This document shows positions 1-7,700 of a DNA stretch of 19,011 bases, piece by piece. The stretch lies in contig JAEYZR010000126.1 of NCBI GenBank assembly GCA_023427945.1, forward strand, positions 1 to 19,011, read 5' to 3'. The position numbers and the translations under genes are program-made. Origin of the DNA: Pseudomonadota bacterium (GTDB taxonomy: Bacteria > Pseudomonadota > Gammaproteobacteria > Burkholderiales > Burkholderiaceae_B). Numbering within the stretch: position 1 is the stretch's first letter; the number at the start of each line of letters is the position of its first letter. The notes beneath the pieces were generated by a model. The model was not told where the DNA came from and made no database searches. It saw only the letters and a list, made by a program, of their open reading frames with translations.

Positions 1-1307
1 ATGGCGCGGGCGATGGCCACGCGCTGACGCTGTCCGCCCGACATCTCGTGGGGAAAACGGTCGGCATACCCGTCACCCAGCCCCACTTCGTCCAACACTT
101 CGGCGACCCTTTGACGGCGCTGCGCCGAGGACAGCGTTTTCACATGGCGCAGTCCCTCGCCCACCAACTGACCCACGGTCATCCGGGGGTCGAGCGACGA
201 ATAGGGATCCTGGAAGACCATCTGGCAGTTCAGACGGTAGTCTCGCCAACTCTGGCTGGAACGATCGATGGACTGGCCTGCGAAGCGGATATCGCCTGAG
301 GTCGGTTTCAACAATCCGGCGATCGCGCGCCCCAAGGTCGTCTTGCCGGATCCCGAGCCTCCCACCACGGCCAGCACCTCGCCAGGCCGAACACTCAGAC
401 TGATCCCCTTCAAGGCGCGCTTGGCCTGCCCGCGTGCGAAAAGACCGCTTTTTCCCGGATATTCGATCACCAGATTGTCGACCTGCACGATGGGTTCGCG
501 CTCGGGTAGGGAACGCGCCTCGGTCCGAAACGGAATGGCCGCCAGAAGTTTGCGAGTGTAGGGGTGTGCGGGCTGCGCCAGCAGGTCCTGCGTCAGCCCT
601 TCCTCAACGATCCTGCCATGCTGCATCACGATGATGCGCTCGGTGTAGCGCGCCACCATGGGCAGATCATGGCTGATCATCAACACAGCCGTGTTGTGCT
701 CTTTGATCAGTGCCGCCATGAGTTCCAGCACATCACGCTGAACCACGGCATCCAGGGCGGTGGTGGGTTCGTCGGCAATGAGCAGCGCGGGTTCGAGCAA
801 CATGGTCGCTGCCAGCATGATGCGTTGCCGCATTCCTCCGGAAAACTCATGCGGCCAGGCATCAATCGCATGTGCCGTATCGGTGATGCCTACCCTTTCG
901 AGCATGGCGACGATGCGTTCGCGCCGCTGCCGTGCGCTCATCGAGCGCCGATGCAGCGCCAGACCTTCATCCAGCTGGCGACCGATCTTCATCGAAGGAT
1001 TCAGCGAAGTCATGGGTTCCTGGAACACCATGCCGATGCGCGCGCCACGCAAGGCACGCAGTTCGGCGGATGTCGCGGTCGTGACGTCCACGCCCTCGAA
1101 CATGATCTTCCCTTGCGAGCGCACCAGTGGTGGTGGCGTGAGCCCGATGATCGCCCGTGCAACCTGGGTTTTCCCGCTGCCCGACTCTCCTACGATGCCC
1201 ACCATTTCGCCAGGGCGAATGGTGAACGAAGCGTCGGACACGATCTCGCGGCCTTGCTCGCCAACCGTCAACGACAGGTTGGCCACCTCTACTAGATGTT
1301 CGCTCAT
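1..1307 (-). CDS. Double-NBD peptide ABC transporter ATPase (3' end off window)
   Basis: Cytoplasmic ATPase that powers uptake through the two permeases encoded just upstream; family substrates are di/oligopeptides, glutathione or similar small molecules. The minus strand reads as 435 residues before the window edge. It holds two ABC domains in one chain, as in the YejF/GsiA type. Domain 1 has Walker A GESGSGKT (40-47), Q-loop near 96, signature FSGGMRQR (155-162), Walker B LLIADE (175-180) and switch His213. Domain 2 has Walker A GGSGSGKT (316-323), Q-loop near 366 and signature MSGGQRQR (422-429); its Walker B is beyond the edge. The HPYTRKLL segment (248-255) after domain 1 is typical of the oligopeptide ATPase family. 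The ATG overlaps the upstream permease stop (ATGA), implying translational coupling. Substrate unknown. Confidence 0.93.
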   Translation of the reverse strand, partial: MSEHLVEVANLSLTVGEQGREIVSDASFTIRPGEMVGIVGESGSGKTQVARAIIGLTPPPLVRSQGKIMFEGVDVTTATSAELRALRGARIGMVFQEPMTSLNPSMKIGRQLDEGLALHRRSMSARQRRERIVAMLERVGITDTAHAIDAWPHEFSGGMRQRIMLAATMLLEPALLIADEPTTALDAVVQRDVLELMAALIKEHNTAVLMISHDLPMVARYTERIIVMQHGRIVEEGLTQDLLAQPAHPYTRKLLAAIPFRTEARSLPEREPIVQVDNLVIEYPGKSGLFARGQAKRALKGISLSVRPGEVLAVVGGSGSGKTTLGRAIAGLLKPTSGDIRFAGQSIDRSSQSWRDYRLNCQMVFQDPYSSLDPRMTVGQLVGEGLRHVKTLSSAQRRQRVAEVLDEVGLGDGYADRFPHEMSGGQRQRVAIARA

Positions 1308-2125
1308 TTCGTACCTCGCATGCGCGGATCGAGACGATCCCGGATGGTGTCGCCTAACAGGTTGATTCCCAACAGCGTGAGCGCGATGCAGACACCGGGA
1401 AAAATGGACAGCCAGGGAGCAGAAGCAATGTAGGGTCTTGCTGAAGCCAGCATATTGCCCCAGGTGGGCGCAGGTGGCGGTACACCCAGGCCGAGGAAGG
1501 ACAAGGCACTTTCGGCCAGAATGACCCAACCGAACATCGACGTGGCAAGCACGATGATAGGCGCCAGACAATTCGGCAGTACATGGCGGAACATGGTGTA
1601 GAGCTCGGAATTGCCCAGTACTCGTGAAGACTCGATGAACTCTTTTTCGCGCAGCGAGAGCACGGTGCCCCGCACAATGCGTGTGACCGAGGGCACGTAG
1701 GCCAGACCCAGCGCAAACACAATGCCGTACTTGTTGGCGCCGAACACCGCCAACAGGCCCAGCGCCAGCAGCAGGCCGGGAAACGCCAGCAGCGCATTGT
1801 TGAAGGCCATGATGATGCGATCGACCCAGCCACGCACGAAGCCTGTCAGCACGCCGATCAAGGTTCCAACGACAACGGCGAAGGTCACCGTCAGAATACT
1901 GATGAACACGCTGGTGGAGGCCGCCGCCATCAAGCGCGACAGCTCGTCTCGGCCGAACTCGTCGGCACCGAGCCAGAACGCTGCGCTGGGTGGAGCCAGC
2001 CTGGCGGAAAAATTGATCTGCAAGGGGCTGATCGGTGTCCAGAACGCCCCCACCAGCGCGACGATGAGCAGACACCCGACAATCAATATGCCTAAAGCGG
2101 CATTCAGAGGAATTCGTTTCTTCAT
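1304..2125 (-). CDS. DppC-type ABC transporter permease
   Basis: Inner-membrane permease, 273 aa, one half of the translocation channel of a peptide/nickel-family ABC importer. An N-terminal membrane helix (about 9-29) is followed by GADEFGRDELSR (53-64), the hallmark of the DppC/OppC N-terminal region. Further helices lie at about 71-96, 107-130 and 190-213. The cytoplasmic EAA-like coupling loop that docks on the ATPase is about 160-190. The C-terminal LLGDTIRDRLDPR (256-268) is the usual family ending. The start codon overlaps the DppB-type stop and the stop overlaps the ATPase start, both as ATGA. Length is normal. Substrate cannot be read from the sequence. Confidence 0.93.
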   Translation of the reverse strand: MKKRIPLNAALGILIVGCLLIVALVGAFWTPISPLQINFSARLAPPSAAFWLGADEFGRDELSRLMAAASTSVFISILTVTFAVVVGTLIGVLTGFVRGWVDRIIMAFNNALLAFPGLLLALGLLAVFGANKYGIVFALGLAYVPSVTRIVRGTVLSLREKEFIESSRVLGNSELYTMFRHVLPNCLAPIIVLATSMFGWVILAESALSFLGLGVPPPAPTWGNMLASARPYIASAPWLSIFPGVCIALTLLGINLLGDTIRDRLDPRMRGTK

Positions 2126-3066
2126 TCTGCAGTCACTCTAGGGTCGAAGATCGGATAGCACAGGTCAATCACAAGATTCACCAGCACGTAGACAGTTGCC
2201 ACGAACAACAGGCAGCCCTGAATCACCGGATAGTCACGGGCGAAAATCGCGTCAACCAGCAGACGGCCCAGACCGGGTATGGTGAATACCGTTTCAACCA
2301 CTGCGATACCGCCGAGGAGATTGCCCATGACCAGACCGATCAAGGTCCAAGTCGACCCGAAGGAGTTCTTGAAAGCGTGATGCAGCAACACCGCGGGCTC
2401 GGACAATCCCTTGGCCCTGGCATGCGTGATGTAGTCCAGCCGCAGGATTTCGAGCGCCGAGGCGCGCGCCATGCGGATGAGGACACCGATCTCGTGAATG
2501 AACAAAGTCAGTATCGGCATGACGAGATACAGCAGGCCGTTCTTCCAATCCTGAGAAACGGAGACATAGCCCACGACAGGCAGCCACTCCAGCTTCAGCC
2601 CGAAGAACATCAACAGCAACAGACCCAGCCAGAATGTCGGGATGGACACCAGCAGCGTCGCCGTCCCCACAAGCAGCAGATCAGGTGTCTGGTTCTGCTT
2701 CCACGCGGCGATCAAGCCGGCAGGAACGGCCACCAGCGTAGCGAGGAGCACGGCGACCAGCACGATCTGTGCGCTCACGGTGAAGCGCTCCCAGACCAGG
2801 CCGAGCACCGGCATACCCATGTTGATGGAGAACCCCAAGTCCCCCTGAAGCACGTTACCAAACCAGATGAAAAACTGTTCCCACACGCTGCGATCGAGCC
2901 CCAGGCGGGCGCGCAGGTCTGCCAGGCTGACCGGATCAGCCAGGTCGCCAAGCAGCAGTTGTGCGGGATCGCCAGGGATCAGTCGAATCAGCACGAACAC
3001 TGAGACCGCAACGATCAACAGCGTTGGAATTGCCATCGCAATCCGGGACAGGGCAAACCGTAGCAT
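2122..3066 (-). CDS. DppB-type ABC transporter permease
   Basis: Inner-membrane permease, 314 aa, partner of the DppC-type protein. It shows the family layout: N-terminal helix (about 9-29), IPGDPA motif (30-35), a periplasmic segment, then helices at about 98-121, 133-156 and 176-200. The EAA-like loop contains DYITHARAKGL (211-221); helices follow near 240-262 and 284-303. FTIPGLGRLL (261-270), RDYPVIQG (277-284) and the terminal DPR are characteristic. A good ribosome site (AAAGGAC, about 8 nt from ATG) supports this start. The hydrolase gene ends 26 bp upstream on the same strand, so they are probably cotranscribed. Confidence 0.94.
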   Translation of the reverse strand: MLRFALSRIAMAIPTLLIVAVSVFVLIRLIPGDPAQLLLGDLADPVSLADLRARLGLDRSVWEQFFIWFGNVLQGDLGFSINMGMPVLGLVWERFTVSAQIVLVAVLLATLVAVPAGLIAAWKQNQTPDLLLVGTATLLVSIPTFWLGLLLLMFFGLKLEWLPVVGYVSVSQDWKNGLLYLVMPILTLFIHEIGVLIRMARASALEILRLDYITHARAKGLSEPAVLLHHAFKNSFGSTWTLIGLVMGNLLGGIAVVETVFTIPGLGRLLVDAIFARDYPVIQGCLLFVATVYVLVNLVIDLCYPIFDPRVTAE

Positions 3067-3092
3067 GAGGTCGTCCTTTCAACGATCAATAA

Positions 3093-3968
3093 TCAAAGGT
3101 CGTTCGATGGCCAACGGCGGCGCATGACCTCGACAAAAAAGTCCTGCACAGGCTGCACGCAGGCCTGGCCGTTGTGAGGTACGTTGTCCAACACGTCCAT
3201 GTGAACTTTCACGCCCGCACGTTCGAAACTGCGTCGCAAGGTGTCCAGGCGTTCCGGTCGCGTGGCACCCGCATCGTTGGCGCCCGGCATGAAGAACTTG
3301 CCGCCCTCCCGGTGCGTGATCTCCCAGGTCTCGATGTCAGCCTTGCCCACGATCATGTGCACCGGCAATGCCCGCAACGCATCCATGTCGAGCGAAATGC
3401 CGAAGCGCTCGGTCATGCCTCTCAGGCCGATCCACCAATCCTTTTCGGTATCGAGCAACGTGATGGAACCCGGCGCGCCGATAGAGACGGCCCACAGTTT
3501 CCTGGGATGCAGATAAGCGAAGCGGTTGGCGAACTGCCCACCGCCTGAATAGCCGAACAAGGCAAACTGGCTGAAATCGCATTTGAACTTCTCGCCGACC
3601 TCCTCGACCATGTCGAGCAACACATCGTCATAGCGGATGTCGCCTTCGATGATCTGCTTGAACCCGTCGCGATTGCCATCGCCCAGCACCCCCACCGGAA
3701 ACAAAGGGCAGAGCACGATGCAGTTGTTCCAGCGTGCGAACTCGGCAAACTTGTCGCGGTATTCGGTGAAGGCACGGCCGGTGCCGTGCATGATCACGAC
3801 CAGCTGGGTCGGACGGCTGGATGGAAAACGCTGTTCAGGCGCGTAGGTGCAGTAAGAAAAACGCGGATCCTTGCGCGAGGCGAAGATCGTGCTGTTTCCC
3901 ATGTCGTAAATGCTGCGTGCACGTTGTGCACCGAAGCGCTCGTCTGCAGGTTCGGGATTGGCCGCCAT
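3093..3968 (-). CDS. Alpha/beta hydrolase, PHB-depolymerase/esterase-like
   Basis: Predicted serine hydrolase, 291 aa, with no signal peptide and so probably cytoplasmic. The nucleophile elbow is GYSGGG (Ser141), the oxyanion-side HGTG motif is at 61-64, and the likely acid and base are Asp211 (in VGKADIE) and His265 (in NVPHNGQ). The fold resembles esterase D/LpqC/PHB-depolymerase proteins more than peptidases; the true substrate (ester, lactone or amide) cannot be told. It is the first gene of the transporter operon, 26 bp before the DppB-type permease, which suggests it processes the imported compound. The ATG has AAGGAAA about 4 nt upstream. Upstream DNA carries a weak promoter and two palindromes. 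Confidence 0.85.
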   Translation of the reverse strand: MAANPEPADERFGAQRARSIYDMGNSTIFASRKDPRFSYCTYAPEQRFPSSRPTQLVVIMHGTGRAFTEYRDKFAEFARWNNCIVLCPLFPVGVLGDGNRDGFKQIIEGDIRYDDVLLDMVEEVGEKFKCDFSQFALFGYSGGGQFANRFAYLHPRKLWAVSIGAPGSITLLDTEKDWWIGLRGMTERFGISLDMDALRALPVHMIVGKADIETWEITHREGGKFFMPGANDAGATRPERLDTLRRSFERAGVKVHMDVLDNVPHNGQACVQPVQDFFVEVMRRRWPSNDL

Positions 3969-3988
3969 TCGATTTCCTTTTTACCAAA

Positions 3989-4000
3989 ATTGGCGCCAAT
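3989..4000. promoter_or_regulatory. Perfect 12-bp palindrome, candidate operator
   Basis: ATTGGCGCCAAT is a perfect inverted repeat overlapping the inner edge of the proposed -10 box and the probable transcription start of the hydrolase/transporter operon. Binding there would block transcription. The regulator is unknown and not encoded in the window. Confidence 0.35.
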
Positions 4001-4028
4001 ATTAGTTCCATTTTGACCGGGCACGCAA
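3999..4028 (-). promoter_or_regulatory. Candidate sigma-70 promoter of the hydrolase/transporter operon
   Basis: On the minus strand a TTGCGT -35 hexamer (4023-4028) and a TAATAT -10 hexamer (3999-4004) are separated by 18 bp. Transcription would start near 3990, about 20 nt before the hydrolase ATG. The match is moderate; its position and the flanking palindromes support it. Confidence 0.35.
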
Positions 4029-4031
4029 TTC

Positions 4032-4043
4032 GGGTAATTACCC
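4032..4043. promoter_or_regulatory. Second perfect 12-bp palindrome, candidate operator
   Basis: GGGTAATTACCC is a perfect inverted repeat just upstream of the proposed -35 box (minus strand). Its centre is 43 bp from that of the ATTGGCGCCAAT palindrome, about four helical turns. The sequences differ, so two regulators, or one activator and one repressor, are possible. Confidence 0.3.
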
Positions 4044-4311
4044 ACGCGACAATCCCAGGCCGCTCATCCCTGCTACGCCACCGCCCGAGCCTTGTTGCTC
4101 ACGCGGAGCAGGGTCATCCCACTCGCTCTTTTGAAGGACAAGGCACGCAAACTGACGGCCCTGGGCTAGCATGTCGACGGTGCAGCGAAATTCTTGCGGC
4201 ACGAAAGACTGCCCACGTTGCGCAAGCGCTTAAAAATGCGGCCTTCTGGCCAAGTACAGCCAGCCTGCGGGTGTTCCCCGTCATCAACGCCAAGCCAAGC
4301 GATAACCAGCC
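4044..4311. other. Non-coding stretch between hydrolase promoter and small membrane gene
   Basis: About 270 bp with no convincing gene, RNA or mobile-element end. Open frames here have no ribosome site and overlap the real neighbours. It presumably contains the promoter of the downstream 109-aa gene, but I see no clear -35/-10 pair. Confidence 0.5.
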
Positions 4312-4641
4312 ATGATGCTTACAGATATGATTGCCGTTCTCTTCGGAGCCGCTCTCGGCGGATCATTCGTTGTATTAGTCCTGAGTATGCTGATCGAGAT
4401 CACGATCCTGCGATGGATCATCAAAAACCCGATGCTCAGGTATGTCGCAAGTGCCGGGTTCATATGGCTGGGAATCATGGCTGCGGCCTATTCGGCCCGC
4501 CATTCTGCGACGGCACTGGATGCACAGACGCTCATTGGAGTCACGATCGGTGCCGTTCTCGTCCCGATCATGCGTACCAGGCTGCACAGGCGGAAAGAGC
4601 GCAAGGCACTCCAGCGCCTCAGCGTAGCAAAGCCTTCATGA
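4312..4641 (+). CDS. Small predicted inner-membrane protein (hypothetical)
   Basis: A 109-aa protein not assignable to a named family. It shows three probable membrane segments (about 7-34, 44-61 and 72-86) followed by a strongly basic tail (RTRLHRRKERKALQR, 88-102), so the C-terminus should be cytoplasmic. The start is uncertain: ATG codons at 4312 and 4315 are adjacent and neither has a good ribosome site. It stands alone between the transporter operon and the T3SS locus and is followed by two hairpins. A role in secretion or transport is not indicated. It could be a standalone housekeeping membrane gene. Confidence 0.55.
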   Translation: MMLTDMIAVLFGAALGGSFVVLVLSMLIEITILRWIIKNPMLRYVASAGFIWLGIMAAAYSARHSATALDAQTLIGVTIGAVLVPIMRTRLHRRKERKALQRLSVAKPS

Positions 4642-4670
4642 GCATCGTTGTCTTTATCGGCATGAAGGCT
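4631..4670 (+). terminator. Inverted repeat at the 3' end of the small membrane gene
   Basis: AGCCTTCATG (4631-4640) and CATGAAGGCT (4661-4670) form a perfect 10-bp stem with a 20-nt loop, overlapping the stop codon at 4639-4641. No T-run follows, so intrinsic termination is uncertain. Confidence 0.3.
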
Positions 4671-4672
4671 GG

Positions 4673-4702
4673 CACGTGGGCCTGCCTGAGCAAGGCCACG
4701 TG
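4673..4702. terminator. Second hairpin in the convergent intergenic region
   Basis: CACGTGGGCCT (4673-4683) pairs with AGGCCACGTG (4693-4702) with one bulged G and a 9-nt loop. It lies between the convergent 3' ends of the small membrane gene and the NolX-like gene and may act on both strands. No flanking T-run. Confidence 0.3.
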
Positions 4703-4765
4703 ACCATCAGGTATCGCGGAATGCTGTCCTAGTTCAGGTCTGCATCCCGCTACAAGCCATCGCGC

Positions 4766-7700
4766 TCAAGACCCGATCAGCGGACCATCGTCGTAGCCTG
4801 GCCACTCTTCATCCGGGATATCGGAAATCCCGCCATTTTCGACGCCATCGATACCGTACTTGGTGACGTAGTCTTCCAGCACGTCAGCGAACTTGCCGAC
4901 TCGCTTCTCCTGCTGGACTTCCTTGACGATACTGGGTACGAGGAAAGCCACTGCACCTACGCCTGCGGCAACCCAGCCCAGCGCCCCGGCAGCCACGCCC
5001 AGGCGCGACAGGATGACCTCGCCTGCTCCCAGCAACGTGGCCGCCCCCTCCACGCCGCCCGCAAGGCCGGCCATGATGCCGACAGAACCGGCCGTGATGC
5101 TCATGCCGCCAGAGAGCTTGTCGCCCGCCCGCAGTGACTGCACGCCATCGAAGATCGAATAGGCGCCCATGGCGGCACCTGCGGCGCCCCCGGGGATTTT
5201 CACGGCGTTCTCGAACTTCTTGGCAACTTCTTTGAAGCCGTTCTGTACGTTGATGGCCGACTCGAGGTTCATTCGTTGAATACGGCCATAGGCCGTATCG
5301 CCAGGATGACGGTCGGCAATGGCACGCAACTTCGATGAAGAGTCCTTCAAATAAGCCTGGTAGGCCTTAGAGCCGCCTTCCATCAAGATCGTGGCCGTCT
5401 GGATGGACCCGGTCGTCAGATCGACCACCTGCTTTTCGTTCAGCTTGCCGCCGCTGTCGACGCCCTTGGCAATCGTCAGGCCAGCGAGCAACAGACCGCT
5501 CACGCCGTGCTGCGTACCCTTGTCGTAAGTGCCTTTGAAGACGTTCTTCCAGATGGCCCCGTTGGAATCCATGACGCCCAGCTTATCGAGCGTCTTGGTG
5601 CCGTTACGCAGCTGATCCCAGACCCCGCGCAAGCCAACCAGCACTTGTTGCTGAGTCGTGACCGTTCCATCCTGATTCAAGAGGAAATGCGGGTTCTCTT
5701 CGCGAACCTTGTCGATCAACTCCTCTACTTTTTTCTCATCCAGCTCATCCGTTCCATCAACACCGAAGACGCTCTTCAGGTCATCGAAGCTTGCCCCATT
5801 GAAGATGTTGTCCTGGGTGATATCGGAATAGTTCTTGTTCAACTCCGTGTCGAACTTCTCGGTGAACGTGGGGTCCAGCGACGCGTTGTAGAGTGCGACT
5901 TCCATGCTGTAGACACTGGAAGCCTTATCAAAGTCGTTGTCCTTCAACAGTGACTTCAGGCGATCACCCGATACGAGCGAATCCTTGTAGTAGTCCTGCA
6001 ATTCCTGATTGTGTGAGGACGACTTGACTGCATCCTGCAAATCGGTAGGACTGTCTATTCCCAGCGCCTTCTGATAGGACTGTACCGACGAAGAGAATTC
6101 GGCAAGAATCGAAGTCGGCGTCTCGCCTTCCTTGTCCCGCTTGGTCCACAGATCATTGAGCGCATCGCCCGACTTGATCTCGTCCTTGTAGGTCTTTTCA
6201 ACCGATTTTTTCAGTCCCTCGTGATCCTTCATCAGGTTCTCGAGCTGCTCGGTCCCCTGCTTGCCCATGAATTCGGCCACGTCCGGATCATTCTGCAGAA
6301 GCAGGATCTGTTCGTTCATGTCCTTGAGGACTTTCTCTGGATCCGGATGGGTTCGGGTCGCATTGGCAATCGTGACCTTGGACTTGTCGTCCTTCCACAT
6401 GCCTGCTTCGCCACCCTTGATGATCAACTGCTGGCCAACGACCAGTTCCTGCAGCACTGCGGCTTTCTGTTCCGCGGAATAGTTCTGCGGATTCTCAAGG
6501 ACATCCTTGCCCAAGGAACTCGTATCGACATCGGCCAAGGCATTTCTCGTCGCGACGCCTTTCAGAAAATCCATCGACGAAACCGCGTCGGTCGGCGCCG
6601 AGTCCTTGAACCAGGCGTTCAGATCGTTTCTGCCGACATCGCCGTCTGGCGCCTTCGCCAAGGCATTATTAGCGGTATCCAGCACGTCGAATGCCCCCGG
6701 CTGCGACCAGAACTCCAGCGCTTCTCTGACTTCATCACTCAAGTGCGTGTTGTCTTGCGCATATTTTTTTACGGCCTCCGCATTCACATAATCGCCTGAC
6801 CCGGTCTTGCCGCGTATGGCATCTAAATTATCATCCAGGATAGCGGCGTACTTGGCGAGCGTCTTCGACGTCTCGTCAGCATCAGGATTGTTCTTCACAA
6901 AGTCCTTGTAGCTGCCGATTTCATCGGTCTTGGGCAGCTCCTTGAAAACTGAAAAGCCCTCTTTGCCGAAATCCTGCAGGCGGCCAGCCTCGGTGCCGTT
7001 CTTCGCCTCACCGCTGTTGGTGAAACCGTCGATACTATCGTTGGCAACGCTGCCGCCCGTGATGCGCTCACCCTTCTCGTCGAACATGGCAACCCGGTCC
7101 AGCACCTGGCCGGCACGAAATGCCGCATCAGCGTCGTTCTCGAAATCGCCGACCTGGTCTTTCAACATATCCTTGATGCCACTCTGATTACCGAGCTTCT
7201 TCAGCAAGGGATTGTCATCAATGATATCTTTCGCCGAGCGCTTGTCGCCCTCTGGACGTTCCCACACAAAGCCCAGTTTTTCGGCCTCTTCGCGGATCTT
7301 CTTGTCGTCGCCGACGTTGGATACATCGCTCAGTTTTCCCTTGAGCGCAGAAAAACCTTCCTTGCCGAAATCCTGCAACCGGGCGGCTTCGGTGCCCGGC
7401 TTTGCTTCACGATCGGGCGTGAATCCGTCGATCTTGTCGTTGGAAGAATTCTTGCCCGCCAATCGATTTCCGTTGCTATCGAACTTTTCGATATGCGCCA
7501 GAACCTGCGTGGCGCGGTATGCCGCGTCGGCATCCTTCTCATAGTCGCCCACGCGCTCCTTGAGCATGTCCTTGACGCCACTCTGGTTGCCAAGATTCTT
7601 CAACAAGGGGTTTTTGTCGATGATGTCGCGTGCAGAACGGCTGTCGCCGTCGGGCCGCTCCCACTTGATGCCCAGCTTCTCTGCCTGTTCGCGGGTCTGC

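Noticed and set aside
564..1295. 243-aa plus-strand frame opposite the ABC ATPase
   Set aside because: His/Gln/Arg-rich antisense translation of conserved ATPase motifs; the minus strand contains complete Walker and signature motifs.
4190..4220. Possible sigma-54 promoter (GGCAC near 4197, CTGC near 4208)
   Set aside because: The spacing and the TTGC element do not fit the -24/-12 consensus.
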